In this document: positions 34,401 through 45,310 of the stretch, in pieces
Layout: every line of letters begins with the position of its first letter
How positions within the stretch are numbered: the stretch's first letter is position 1
Source: Aurelia coerulea
Taxonomy: Eukaryota > Cnidaria > Scyphozoa > Semaeostomeae > Ulmaridae
Direction: 5' to 3'
DNA length: 64,000 nt
NCBI GenBank assembly: GCA_039566865.1
Contig: CM076955.1
Span: 3,536,501-3,600,500 of the forward strand
Position numbers and translations under genes: made by a program
Notes under the pieces: generated by a model
What the model saw: only the letters and a program-made list of their open reading frames with translations
Told to the model about the DNA's origin: nothing
Database searches by the model: none

Positions 34401-37400
34401 AATTCCACATGTTCCAAGATTCCACGTCCTTGATTTGTTAATTCTTCGTTACAGGATCTTGTTCCAGCAGATACACAAGTATGCCTGTCTACAAGTCGAC
34501 AGCAAATACAGAATATTCATCAGAGCGTTCAACGAATGAAAGAAATCACTGATCGGACGGCACTAAGATCGATGGGTGAGGATCCACTTATATTTTTGGG
34601 TGTCATTTACTGCATTTACATTTACTGCTCAGCTATTGAACCAAAGAAATAAAATACCTGAGGTAGATCTTTAGATATATCCTTCTTCCTTCGATATATG
34701 CTCATCTTTGCTCTTTAAAACGATTTTTGGAATGCACAATGAGCGTGCTAGCTACCTGGGTTTCAGAGAAACTTTTGCGGCCTTGTTTGTTTTGAATTAC
34801 TGGTTGAGGGAATTTCCTTTGTCTGTGATCCTTTGAATTCAGGGGCCAACAAAAGCAACTCATGCTATTGTCTTACAAAATCTGTCCTTGTTAGTGTGCA
34901 ATAGGCTTCTCTATAAATAGAACGAAGAAAACACTCAGACACAACATTGTTTCTTTGGCAATCAATTGTTGATAACATGTGTCGGACAAGCTATTTTGTA
35001 TCTTTTCGCTCGTTGCAAATGCTAGCTTATATTATAACCTTGCACAAACCCTTTAATTTTCTTATCTCAGTTGTTGTGTTAGGCCTCGTTGACAAGAAAA
35101 TGGAACGGAACGGAACCTTGGCTATTCTACTTATTTTTTGTAACAGTTCCGTTCTGCTCCGTTCTTGTCCATTCTCGTCCGTTCCGTTCCTTTCTTGGCT
35201 ACTTATATATAATTAGTTTATAAGAATTAGGAAAGTGATTTTAAGAGCCACAGACTTTCAAACGCCTATACATTTTGAACTCACCAGGCAGTGAAGCCTC
35301 CATGTACCACGCACGCTGTGTTGATAAATTTTTTATCTACTTTGTAGGCATGGGTGGAGACATGCTTCTTTTCTCCAAAGAATTAATGTAAGTACTGTTA
35401 ATCTCCGCTAATTTTGACATTCGATTGGTGCAATTCCAAACGGATCCAGGGTCCAAATTTTGTTTCTTGAAGACCCTCTTCTAACCACAAGGCCTTGCGT
35501 GCTGTTGCAGCCCCATAATGCATTGCGAAAGGAGTTTCAAATTATCTGAAAGTCTGCGAAGCTACTTTTAGGCCAGTGTTTTGTTTTCAGGTTTCTCCTT
35601 CCATAACGAATGAAAAGTCAAGTTACAATGGATACAGAGAGGGTAATGTGTCGTCACAGACGCCCAGAGAAAATCAGACTGCTAAAATTCATGTGCCGTC
35701 ACATTTTTTGCCATTTTCAAAATGTGCCGGCATCGTATGCTTCCATTACTTCCATAGTAAAGGTACGTAGGGATGTACCGCGACGAAGGGTATACTTTTT
35801 CAGACTTCTAATCTAGCCAAGGATATACTTTTTTGCAATTTTGGCCAGCAACGGTCTAGCTAAGGGTATCATTTTTGACTTTATTGGTCTAGCGAACGGT
35901 CATGATATCATATTTGGTACAATTTTGACAATATTGGTCGAGGAAATGGTCAACATTGGTCTAACCAAGGGTGCCATTTTCATAAAAATTGGTCCAGAGA
36001 ATGGTCAAATTGGTCTAGCCAAGGGTACCATTTCGTAAAAATTAGTCTAGCCAACGGTACCCTTTTGAAGATGCTCGCGGCAGACCCCTACCAAAATTTG
36101 GTCAAGAACCCCCCCCCCCCCTGTGAATGCGGAAGCATTAGTAGTTCATACAACCTCGAGATTTTTAAGCCAGTCTACGATGCCGGCCCAGTCTCGGTTT
36201 CACTTTTTACTGGGCCACCCTCTATTTGCAGGTGCTTGTGTAATGATCAACACGGCTCTTCATCTTGGTCAACTGGAGGAATTGAAACTTGGAATCTTCT
36301 TAAGCAAGGCTTTCGAACTTTGGCAAAACCGTTCGCTGCTTTATCTGAGAAGGGAGCAAACTTTGTAAGTTGATGTTTATTTAGTCAAGTACGATACACC
36401 ATACATAACAGTATATAGGGTGTCCCAAAAAAGTGTGTCCCGTTTGCCTGAAGATTGTGACAAAACGGCAAAAGATTCTCGCCAAACTTTTACATGATGC
36501 TGCTCTTCAGATATTCAATTAAAGTTTGCTACCATCCCCGTAAAAATCCGTTGAAAAATGATGGAGATATGACCTTCAGAAGACCAAATTTTTCTGATGA
36601 CTGAAACCAGTTGTCGGCCATTTTGTCTGACCATTTTGCAGTGATAGATAGCTTAATGGATGAATGAAACAGCAGCCTACAATGTCATAGCTCTCATGAA
36701 CATTCCGATCATCATCTGAGAGTTCAACTATTTATGATCTCACAGAATCTATTTCTTACCTCACATGAAGCTATTTATCGCTGCAAATAGTAAGACAAAA
36801 TGGCCGACGGCTGGTTTCAGTCGTCAGGCGAATTTGGTCTTCTGAAGGTCATAGCTCCGTCATTTTGCAACGGATTTTTACGGGGATGGCAGCAAACTTT
36901 ATTTGAATATCTGAAGAGCAACATCACTCAGAGTTTGGCGAGAATCTTTAGCCATTTTGTCACAATCTTCAGGTAAACGGGGCAGAATTTTTTAAGACAC
37001 CCTGCAGTATTTCATTTCATCATGAATCATACCAACCCTGGAATAGACCTCTTAGCTATTCCAAAAAGGATTCTGAATCGAACAACAGTTTTATATTTTA
37101 CAAGAATTTTCGAATTTGCACAATAATGATTTGTTTGTTTGTTTGCTTGCTTGTTTGCTCATCTTATTTGAATTCGAATTTCAATCTAGCTAAAAATACA
37201 TATGCACATATGTTAACTAATCTAAATAGAATGTTAATGGCAGAAGCTCTAACGCCACTCAGTTCAGTTCAGTTCATTTTCAAAAATCCATCTAATACAT
37301 CTTATAATTCTACATACCTACCTATCTAATTAACAAAGATAAATTTAAAATCAAATACAACAAATAACATTGAAAAAACACACGATGGTACTTGAAGCTA

Positions 37401-40400
37401 AATGTAAACAGACGAAATAGGTAAGTTTGAAGAGCTATAATGAGATTAGGGGATAACTCAATCGAACCTCTCGTGTAAAAATATATTTAAATGTTTTTTC
37501 GTTTTTTTTTATATCAGTGAAAAATTTACAAAACTACAAGATAAGCTAACAACAACAAAGTAAAGCTAATACAATTTTTCCAAATTTACAAGAAACTTCT
37601 AATAGATACAACACAAATTGCATTAACAATACGATTACAACATAATACGAAATACGAAACGATTACAATATAATACGAGACGATTCACAAGACGATTTAC
37701 ACAACTATACCACAAGAGGTGTGATCAAGCACATCTCTCCTGCAGCCAACAAGCAACGATAAACAAACAAACACCGACTATCTAACAAAACGCAGAAGCC
37801 GTTTCTATTCCAATTGGAACCCAGTGGAATACAGTGATTAGAGACTTTCCTCGTTTCTCATTGGTCAAAGAAAGACGTAACGCGTTCTCATTGGTCAATG
37901 AATATAGTGATTAGAGACTTTCCCAGTGTCTTATTGGTCAAAGAAAAACACAACGCGTTCTCATTGGTCAATGAATACAATGATTAGAGACTTTCCTAAT
38001 ATCTTATTGGTCAAAGAAAAACACAACGCGTTCTCATTGGTCAATGAATACAGTGATTAGAGACTTTCCTCGTGTCTCATTGGTCAAAGAAAGACGTAAC
38101 GCGTTCTCATTGGTCAATGAATACAATGATTAGAGACTTTCCTAATATCTTATTTGTCAAAGGAAAACATAATGTAATCTCATTGGTCAATGAATACAGT
38201 GATTAGGTCCTATTGGAAACATATTATTTGAGATGTAACATGTTTTAATATATTTTAAGATTTTACCTGACTGAAATCGGCCACACTATCCTGAATTTAC
38301 CACTGGGTGCTTATAAAGTTGTGGTGCTGTATAGAACAAGGCGGGCTAATATATATATCATGTGATCCCTGTTGGAATAACTTCGGCACACAAAGATCAC
38401 ATGTTACACGAAGGACACAAACAAAGAATGTTGCTCGATCCAGACCTTTTTTTGGAATAGCTACAAGGTATATTGTCCTTAAAGATTTTTTACTTTTCTA
38501 GGGTGAGAGAGAAGATGAACAGATATCCGAGTACTTAGCAACATTCCTCGATTTGACTACTGCTCATAAGGTACGTCTTTTATAGCATGGGCGTAATCAA
38601 CATGGTGTCGCAGAGGAAATTGTGCCCCGGTTGTGTTGCTGCTAAGGAGGAGCTGTTGCTTTAATTGTCTCAGTTTTTACGCAGTTGCATAGGTCAGGCT
38701 TCAACTTAGAGTCTGAGACCTTGTTTGAGTCAATCAGACAAATGGTTGCTGATTTATGGCAAAAGAAAAGCAAAATAAGAGATATTGCTCTCTGAAGATC
38801 TGCGCTCTTAAAGTGTCTACTAATAGGACCACATATCTAAATCAAAATTTCGATTTTTTCAGCACAATTTTTCACCCCGATCCCTCTCTAATAAGGCCCT
38901 CCCCTCTTAGCCAAAACTTTGAATAACCCCCTCTCTAAAGCGCCTTCCACACTCATATCAAGTGCCAGAAGTTACCAAAGATTTTCCATTCATTTACCTG
39001 GACGAGTTTGCATGTCAATGGGATAAAAACTGTCGAATTTATGTAGCTGAAATTGTATGTTCACTCCGCAACCTGTTGGGTGAAAGAACTGAAAAACTAT
39101 TATTTATTTTGTTGCCATTTAACTTTTTGAATCAGCCTTCCCTTTCTAATAAGCCCCCTCTCTTTTTAGCCCCCCACTGGAGTCTCAGAAATTGAACAGG
39201 CCCCCGGGGGATTAATAGAGCTTTTACGGTGATTAAGTGAATCATTGATTGATTGAAGAGACAGCTGCTTGGAGTTTTGCAACTGCTGCCCTTACGACGA
39301 GCGAAACAGGGAGATGTAGAATAATCACGTGTCATCTTCTGGAGCCCATGGTTGGTTCGAAAAGCTTCATTTCCCTTCCCGTTTATTTATGCATTTGTGA
39401 AATGATGCAAGGGCGACTCAAAATGACACAGATTTACCCCAATATTATATCTGAGACTGGAGAGTAGATTTCTTAAGAAGAAATAGCGAAACCTCAATCA
39501 ATCTACTCCTTGTTGCATTTTATGAAGGTGGGCATAATTCTCCACGATTGCTATTGCCTTTTCGCTTGTGATAAAGACTTGCCCGGACTTCGCAGTCTGA
39601 TTGGTCGGTGAAAATGAGGCTTCCGAAATTTCACTGGGAGCTGCAAATATCGGGAGAAACGTTTGATTTCTGTCTTAGCACTGCCTAGTTTTAACATCTA
39701 GTGATTTTTACAGGAATTGCTTGAAAGGCACGAGAAGGGAGTCTTGCGGGATCACCAGCTTGCTTTACATCGTATGCAACAATATAAGCAGCGAAGAATG
39801 TCGGCCACTGTCAAAGGAATGGAAGATGCTGCCGATCAGCTAGAACATCGAATAGTGGAACAAGAGGATGCTATCCACACAATGGAGAACAGGAACTATT
39901 TTTCACTCTATTGTCTACAAATGGAAACACAATTGATTCATGCTAATATGGAAATGCTAACGGTTATGTTACGTAACATGACGGATTTGGAAATAAAAAA
40001 ACATAATGAGGTAAGATGCTACCAGGTGAACGATCCCCGTTTGAAAAATACTGCTACCTGAATATTAAAGTAATAGTTTTGAAAATGGTCGTGTTTCATT
40101 GCCTATGTTCAATTAGATTCAGTAATTTGCCCGGCTTCAGTCAGGCGACTAATGGCGGTGGGCCTAAATTGTCAGCTCAATCGTCAGATAATAAAACGCC
40201 TCAAAATTCAAGTTTTGAGTGACGTTAGCAATGAACAAAAGCCACAAGTATTCGCATGAATGTTTGTTTAACATAAGAATTAACAAACCTTTCAGTTTCA
40301 ACAAGAATTTCCTCATTTTGAAGGCAATCTTCATCTAGCAATAGTGCACGCCAACACGCACGGCTCCTGAAATTCTCCAACTACCGAAAAGAGGCCATTA

Positions 40401-42680
40401 ACCTCGTTTCCAAGGGCACAGAAAAATCTGTGCGCCCATTGTTTATTTTCGTCCCACTTTTTTATGTGAAAGTCCATAAGTCCCAGTTTGAGCAAAAATA
40501 TATATTGTTGTTGTTGTTGTCATTGCTGTTGCTGTTGTTGTTGCGATAACTGGGACTATTTCGTGAGTCTAGCTTCAGTCGGTCATTCCTTCTCGTTGAT
40601 ATGAGGCATTTTATGCAAAAAACCCCTTTCAAAAACCTGCAAAAACGAATGAAAGCGATGAGCAAAATGTCGTTGGTTTCCTTCCTAACAATTATTACAT
40701 CTAAGGTAACTCTGCTTTCCGCTCCAGTGAGCAGTGAGGTGCCGTTTCGCAAAACCACTCTCCTCAGAAAACAGGTAATTTCTCCAACATCATTCGACCT
40801 ATCGAAAAGCTGTAAAAAGGAATAAGGATGTTGTTCTGCGAAGATATCAAATCTATTATGTGCTTATAGAAAAGGACATAGTGCACAACATGCCCTGATT
40901 CGACTTATTGAAACTATTCGCAAGACATTAGATAAGAAAGGTGTTGCTGGTATGATTTTGATGGACTTATCAAAAGCATTCGACTGCATGCCTCATGATT
41001 TACTTATTGCTAAATTAAATGCGTATGGTTTTGGTCTGCAGGGTCTCAGATTGATAGCAAATTACCTCTCAGATAGAAAGCAGAGAGTAAAGGTTGGCTC
41101 AACATATAGTGACTGGTTACAAACAAAAACTTGTGTCCCCCAGGGCTCTGTGGTAGGGCCACTACTATTCAATATTTTTCTCAATGACTTCATCTACATC
41201 GTCGAACATTCGGAGGTGTGCAATTTTGCTGATGATAACACCATTTTTTCTTGTGATGACATTTTTGAAAGTGTGGCTTCAAACCTAGAAGAAGATATGT
41301 CTCAAGCGATCTCTTGGTTCAAAACTAATCAAATGGTAGCCAATCCATCAAAATTCCAAGTTATGCTACTCGGTTTGAAGACAAATGATAATATTGTCTC
41401 GATATTGGAAATGTATCTGTTGATATTGTCAGTAGTGTTAGATTATTGGGGATTACCATAGACTCGAGACTAAAATTCGACCAACATGTGGCAAAATTAT
41501 GTCAAAAAGCAAACAACAAGATCAGTGCCTTCTCTAGAGTCTCAAATTATTTAGATGAGAAACAATCTCTTTTACTGTACAACTCATTCATAATGTCTCA
41601 GTTTAATTATTGTCTGTTGATATGGATGTTTTGCGGAAAGGTTGCGAATAATGATCTCAATCGCACCCATAAGAGAGCGCTTCGAATTCTCTTCAACGAT
41701 TTTATATCTTCTTTTGATGAGTTGCTACAGAGAGGAAAGGAGTGCACTATTCATCAAAAGAACTTGCAAAAGTTAATGCTCGAGGTTTATAGCAATTTAA
41801 CACAACAAAACCCTTCTTTTTTATGGGATATGTTCCATGAAAAGGACAATAATTACAATCTACGATCAAAGAATCTGTTGATGTTGCCTCAAACTAAAAC
41901 AACTACGCAACGATAGTTTATCTTTTCGTGGTAGCATATTATGGAATTCCCTGCCCAATGATACAAAAATTGCCACCTCCGTCTGTTCTTTTAAGTCATG
42001 CATAAAAAAATGGATTGGAGAGACTTGCCGTTGCAAAATTTGTAAATAGGGTATTTTAGGGTATTTTCGTTTCTTATCATGAACTGTAATTTATTTTTGT
42101 TTTGGAAATAGTTGGTCTTTATTAGTTCTTGAAGTAGAGCTATTTTTAATAACCAACTTTAAAGAATGTTATAATAATATTAATAATAATAATAATTCTG
42201 TATAATCTGGGCAATGGAAATGATAGTCTGGGCAATATAGCCTACGTTTAGACCCATTATCCAACTGGAGAAAGGGCCTACGAATTAATGAGCGAAAGCT
42301 TGCTACTACAGTTCCAGATTTCTAGAACTTAATTTATGCAGCCTTTGTTTAGATGGGTTTCACACATTATTTGAATAGAGGATTAACATAATTAATTGAG
42401 CAGTCGTAGCAAGCTTTATCTCTTTATTTCGTAGACCCTTCATTCTATAGGATGATGGGTCTACTCGTAGGCTAGGGCAATGAGGAACCTCACTGCTCTT
42501 CAGGGAATCAGTAGAGTCTGCACGCAGGCTAGAGGCGGTTGTTAATTTGTACCTTATTCTGAAATTTCTTTGCAGTTATCACTTATTTGGCAAGATATGA
42601 AATCTGCAGTTGATTCAACGCTACCTAATGAATTGTCACCTCCTTCCACGCCACAACGAGCTGGTTCGCCGCCATTTTGA
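22470..42680 (+). CDS. SNX8: Sorting nexin-8 with N-terminal EH-like domain (13 exons, complete)
   Basis: SNX8 binds phosphoinositides and shapes endosomal tubules in endosome-to-Golgi sorting (yeast relative Mvp1). Exons: 22470-22491, 22611-22735, 24186-24321, 26201-26394, 28090-28204, 29183-29304, 30332-30412, 34455-34575, 35348-35387, 36232-36364, 38502-38570, 39714-40010, 42576-42680. All introns are GT-AG; the total is 1560 bases, 519 residues plus TGA. The ATG has A at -3 and G at +4. Residues about 10-95 form an EH-like, EF-hand-type domain with the IWELAD motif; human SNX8 as I know it starts with a low-complexity segment instead. The PX domain is about 132-237, with RRYNDF at 167-172, the PPKK loop at 192-195 and RRRALKRF at 206-213. 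A BAR region follows, ending in the strongly conserved LEHRIVEQEDAIHTMENRNY stretch in exon 12. Introns are full of transposons, but no exon is interrupted. Confidence 0.96.
22736..24185. other. SNX8 intron 2, no recognised repeat
   Basis: The intron has ordinary AT-rich sequence with a few C-rich runs. No inverted ends, target duplications or coding similarity were noticed. Confidence 0.5.
24448..24593. mobile_element. piggyBac-like hairpin MITE flanked by TTAA
   Basis: AGGGTCTGTTTCATCCAGCA pairs with the inverse right end (TGCTGGATAAAACAGACCCT), and TTAA stands at 24444-24447 and 24594-24597. The two halves pair almost throughout and meet at GCCATTTTCATGG with GGCGGC/GCCGCC on the outside. 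It is in SNX8 intron 3. Confidence 0.8.
24601..24920. repeat. Family H repeat (possible LINE 3' region)
   Basis: GGAGGAGCTCTCTCAATAGA, TAAACTAATCGAGGAG and a following AT-rich region match about 33950-34330. Origin is uncertain. Confidence 0.35.
25290..25620. repeat. Family C fragment
   Basis: TTACTGCTCAGCTCCTGAAT on the left and GGATTACTGGTTGAGAGAAT on the right match family C with internal divergence. It is in SNX8 intron 3. Confidence 0.45.
26560..27070. mobile_element. Palindromic MITE, family D, full-length copy
   Basis: GTTTGAAAAGCCATTGCTGG and TGGATATCAAG at the left are the inverse of the right end (CTTGATATCCAGGGAGCAG, GGCCTTTCAAAC). Internal TTTACCTGACG also recurs inverted. It lies in SNX8 intron 4, just after exon 4. 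Confidence 0.7.
27390..27660 (+). repeat. Family C copy
   Basis: AATCGGCTTCTATACCAAAC, TTGGAATGCACAACCAGGGA and CTAGCTACCTTGGTTTCAGA follow the family order. It is in SNX8 intron 4. Confidence 0.6.
28355..28985 (+). repeat. Family C copy split by a minisatellite-bearing insert
   Basis: The left part (AATAGGCTTTTGAACCAAAC to GGAATGCACAA) and the right part (AACTTTTGCGTCTTG onward) are joined in other copies by about 30 bases of family sequence. Here they are separated by 28473-28857. Confidence 0.6.
28473..28857. mobile_element. Insert with six AATATTTGGGGT-type repeats
   Basis: CAATATTTGGGGTC or close variants occur six times, three near each end, all in one orientation. CAGGGGAGTCCGTGCC at the left and the inverse of CAGGGGGGTACTCCC at the right may be hAT-type ends. 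No target duplication was found. Confidence 0.5.
28993..29134. mobile_element. Shortened foldback element of the CTCCTCCGCAG family
   Basis: ATGGAGGAGCGCTGGATGAT begins a left arm that matches 56789-57004. The right arm ends TCTAACTACCCATG. The outer left arm and part of the centre are missing. Confidence 0.7.
29660..29675. repeat. GATA microsatellite
   Basis: Four GATA units, in SNX8 intron 6. Confidence 0.7.
29909..30213 (-). mobile_element. piggyBac-like MITE, family G
   Basis: The ends AGGGGCTCCGTCGCC and GGCGACGGAGCCTCT are inverted. The interior has AAATCCACTTATATCCAAGC and AGTTTGTTTGGTGGCTT, the reverse of the other three copies. The TTAA flanks are mutated. It is in SNX8 intron 6. 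Confidence 0.65.
30533..31010 (-). mobile_element. Non-LTR retrotransposon 3' end with A-tail
   Basis: The minus-strand frame encodes LLQLLLYGNKDFPISLNRHI and LELTLNFIHETGRF, a short tail also encoded on the plus strand at 62886-63060 and resembling the last residues of some animal LINE reverse transcriptases. The 3' side ends in a run of A (T on the plus strand) near 30533. Family assignment is tentative. Confidence 0.45.
31086..32960. other. Central part of SNX8 intron 7, little recognisable
   Basis: It holds a 16-base direct repeat TTACACGATGTTATG near 31415-31445, and hairpins at about 32606-32656 and 32843-32872. No coding similarity was recognised. Confidence 0.4.
32964..33331. mobile_element. 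Terminal-inverted-repeat MITE
   Basis: GATACCTCATTTGTTGATAT at the left is the inverse of ATATCAACAAATGAGGCATC at the right with one mismatch, and both continue inward into GGTGCT/AGCACC. A target duplication is not clear. Confidence 0.6.
33950..34330. repeat. Family H repeat, second copy
   Basis: GGAGGAGCCCCCTCTATAGA and TAAACTAACCAAGGAGGGAG match 24655-24705 in order. It ends close to the acceptor of SNX8 exon 8. Confidence 0.35.
34625..34890 (+). repeat. Family C copy
   Basis: TGCTCAGCTATTGAACCAAA, CTAGCTACCTGGGTTTCAGA and CTTGTTAGTG-type end. It is in SNX8 intron 8. Confidence 0.65.
35740..36121. repeat. GTCTAG minisatellite block, second copy
   Basis: It has the same layout as 8177-8545: CCGCGACGAAGGGTATAC, about eight degenerate GGTCTAGC repeats, then GCTCGCGGCAGACCCCTACC and a poly-C run ending near 36121. 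It is in SNX8 intron 9, about 110 bases before exon 10. Confidence 0.65.
36417..37004. mobile_element. Palindromic mariner-like MITE (GGGTGTCCCAAAAAA ends)
   Basis: AGGGTGTCCCAAAAAAGTG at the left and TTTTTTAAGACACCCT at the right are inverted. The arms of about 200 bases share ACGGGGATGG/CCATCCCCGT and AGACCAAATT/AATTTGGTCT. It is in SNX8 intron 10. Confidence 0.7.
37836..38207. repeat. 73-bp minisatellite with two inverted CCAAT boxes per unit
   Basis: GATTAGAGACTTTC recurs at 37836, 37909, 37982, 38055 and 38128, and GATTAG again at 38201: exactly 73 bases each time. Each unit has two ATTGGTCAA segments; nine are intact and one is degenerate (ATTTGTCAA). It is in SNX8 intron 10. Confidence 0.92.
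38805..39235. repeat. Family J repeat
   Basis: It has TCTCTAATAAGGCCCTCCCC-type segments and an ATTAATAGAGCTTTTACGGT end. Left boundary is approximate. It is in SNX8 intron 11. Confidence 0.4.
40503..40545. repeat. TTG trinucleotide repeat
   Basis: An imperfect run of TTG and CTG triplets in SNX8 intron 12. Confidence 0.75.
40830..42196 (+). mobile_element. Non-LTR retrotransposon reverse transcriptase, frameshifted and 5' truncated
   Basis: The frame 40952-41461 holds the palm of a LINE-type reverse transcriptase: LMDLSKAFDCMPHDLL, VPQGSVVGPLLFNIFLNDF and the catalytic FADDNTIF box. A frameshift near 41430-41450 moves to the frame 41446-41916, with LLGITIDSRLKFDQHVAKL-type sequence and the thumb. 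A further break leads to GSILWNSLPNDTKIA near 41940. The copy ends in a TAA/AAT microsatellite (about 42166-42196). It has no endonuclease domain and should be dead. It lies in SNX8 intron 12 on the same strand as the gene. Confidence 0.85.
42240..42472. mobile_element. Mariner-like MITE flanked by TA, second copy
   Basis: It matches 12843-13076 over its whole length, read in the opposite orientation. GCCTACG ends; TA at 42238-42239 and 42473-42474. It lies about 100 bases before the last SNX8 exon. Confidence 0.8.
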
Positions 42681-42789
42681 AGAATAACACAATGAAGTAT
42701 GTAGTTTAATAATTGAATTAATGGCCCATGATTTGTTTCATAAAATTATTTGCTGTTTTCTTAAAGATGGTCTAAAGAGAAAATTGCTC

Positions 42790-43215
42790 TGAAACCCAGG
42801 TAGTTAGATCGTTATTCGTAAATTCGATAAATGGTTTTTAAGACCAAACATGATCTTATATCGAGAGAAGATGGATATATCTAAGCATCTGTGTGGGGCA
42901 TTTTATTTGTTTGGTTCAGAAGCTGAGCAGTAAGTGTTTCAGTTTCGCCCAAAAAATAAGAGAATTAAATCGCCTCCCAATTGGCTTCTGAACCAGACAA
43001 CTTAAATGCCCAAGGCAGATGTTTAGATGTATCCTTCTTCTTTCGATGTATGCTCATGTTTACTATTGCAAACTATTTCTATGCTGGACAATTACGAAGC
43101 TAGCCACCTGGGTTCAGAGCAACTTTTACAGTTTGCTTTGTTTTTGTTTATGACTTGACCGACTGGACATGGAATTCCCTTTCTCTGCAATGCTTTGTAC
43201 TTGGGTGTCAATCAA
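42790..43215. repeat. Family C palindrome
   Basis: The left half (CTGAAACCCAGGTAGTTAGA to TTTGGTTCAGAAGCTGAGCA) is the inverse of the right half (TTGGCTTCTGAACCAGAC to GCCACCTGGGTTCAGAGC). It lies just after the SNX8 stop. Confidence 0.6.
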
Positions 43216-44013
43216 AGTAGCGGATATGATCTTTCCTTGCCTAAGAATTGTTCCTTCTGAAACTATGAGCTCCGGAATAAATCCTGGTCGAGGTTCTTTC
43301 TGTAAACTTCCATGAAGAATGCATGGGGGCAGGAATTGAGCATAGTGCAACCTATGGCACGTGACGGCCAAACCAGTCACTCTATACTAAATCCATCTTC
43401 ATATCTTCATACTGTCTCCGAAGGTCTGAACTTTTGAATGAGATACAGGAGGTCTGAATACTTCGTGAAACAAACAAAAAGATAAACAAACAAACAAATG
43501 GCAGTTTTATGACAAAAAAACCATTTTGGTCTACATAAATTTTGGGAGTGCTTTAGTGATAATTTCTATTTTTGTATAAGCCCATCCCTTCGCCATAAAC
43601 GTATTACACGTATTACAACCACCATCTCTCAGCAAGGAACTCGTTTCAAAAAGCTATGATGGCGAATCTTGTGCCTCAGTAAGGTATGGCCCAGAAAATG
43701 AAGCAAAACGCCTTCCCTGCTGCAGTCGAGACGAGAGTTCAAACGTCTAACCCATCTCCCTTGCCCAAAATTATGGATATGCCCCATCGTAAAATAATTA
43801 TTTCAATGTGATTTAGCTATGTAGCAGTAGATGCATGTTATATAATGATTAGTATTACTATTAATATAATTTGTTACAGTTTTTTCTTCACGACTGCTTT
43901 CTCGCTTTATTCTTTCCCCTCTGCCCAGTTGTTTCAGATGATTGATGAAAAGCTTCAGCATTTATTTGGAGGTCTATTTCTTATAACTTTTGAGAGACAG
44001 ATAAAATCGGGTA

Positions 44014-44187
44014 AGGTTTGTTTACACCCATTTCAAGTCATGTGATCAATCTCTTGATAAAACACCTTTTTAATTCCTCTAGCATATTTAGTGCCATGCA
44101 AAGTTGTGCCACGAGTGCAAAAAGTAGCACAATACTAAAACTTCCCAAGAATATGGCCACATGACTTAAAATGGGTAAAACAAACCT
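44014..44187. mobile_element. Mariner-like MITE flanked by TA
   Basis: AGGTTTGTTTACACCCATTT and its inverse (AAATGGGTAAAACAAACCT) form the ends, with CAAGTCATGTG inverted inside. TA stands at 44012-44013 and 44188-44189. Confidence 0.75.
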
Positions 44188-44426
44188 TAGCCGATTAGGT
44201 CTATGAAATGCCCTTGCATATTAATCTGTGTGAGAGATTTGTAATGATTTGATTGAGTGTTCTAGGCCCTTTCTCAACCATTTTGCAACCAATAAATTTT
44301 TGTAAGGTTGAATTAACCTGTGTTAACTTGCTCACAAGGACGTGACAAAAATCACAAGGATACTCCAGTCTTTCTTCTGTCAAGCAAAATTTGATTCATT
44401 CAAATCCAGCCAGCACTTTAGGTACT

Positions 44427-44959
44427 GGGTCATTCCATATAATTTGAACAAAGGCATGTCAAGTCATGTTCGAGAAACACCCTCAAATCTTTTTATGTAG
44501 TTGTTAGCTAAAGACAAGGTTGAATTTCAAATTTCAGCTTCATAACTTGAACCGTTAATTTTCTATGGCTGGTTGAAGTTTTTGATTACAGCTCAATCAA
44601 CTTTCAATGATTTTCATTTTTAATTTCAATTACAGGACTCTGTAACAAATTCTGTTGTGAGCTTCGACTTGCATATATTTTTCTTGCTGATGATATGCTG
44701 CATCTGAAATGATTTTCACTCAACAGAGTTTGTTACAGAGTCCTGTAATTGAAATTAAAAATCATTGAAAGTGTCACTTCATCTTTGATCGAGCTGTCAT
44801 CAAAAACTTCAACCAGCCATAGAAAATTGACTGTTCAAGTAATAAAGCTAAAATTTGAAATTCCATCTTGTCTTTAGGGAACAATGACATGAAAAAAATT
44901 TGAGGGCGTTTCTCGAACATGACTTGACATGCCTTTGTTCAAATTATATGGAATGACCC
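44427..44959. mobile_element. Palindromic mariner-like MITE (GGGTCATTCC ends)
   Basis: GGGTCATTCCATATAATTTG is the inverse of the right end. The arms run to the centre near 44690, with AGGACTCTGTAACAAA inverted at the core. TA follows the right end; the left flank reads TG. Confidence 0.8.
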
Positions 44960-45310
44960 TACTACAATTTTTCAATCACCCAACTTTTTGTGCACCAGGT
45001 GCAACACTTCAGTTTTAGGGAATAAAAAGTTACTGCAGCAAATTGCCATACAGCAAATTCATCAATCAACAGTCAATGAAAGGTTTGCAAACAAAATAAA
45101 AATCCATTTGTACAAAGACAATCTTCTGCTATGCTGCTTATTAAACATTGTATAAATTCAATCATATATCTGTATTTGCATTAATTTACATGTTTTGCCT
45201 TCACAGTAACCAGGCAAATTTTACATTGAAAAATAACATGAACACACAGCTAGAGTTGGCAATCTTATCTCACAGCTTCACGACACAAATTATATTTACC
45301 AAAAAGAAAG

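Larger units (their letters stand above)
42681..45310. other. Intergenic region between convergent SNX8 and LYRM7
   Basis: It holds a family C palindrome, two mariner-like MITEs and unassigned sequence from about 43220 to 44010. Poly(A) sites of the two genes should lie here. AATAAA at 43276-43281 is one candidate for SNX8, but it is not supported otherwise. Confidence 0.5.

Noticed and set aside
37836..38207. Regular array considered as CRISPR
   Set aside because: The whole 73-bp unit is repeated with no unique spacers, and the host is an animal.
43845..44045. Hydrophobic open frame considered as SNX14 exon 1
   Set aside because: It does not resemble the SNX14 N-terminus, sits beyond LYRM7, and overlaps a MITE end.
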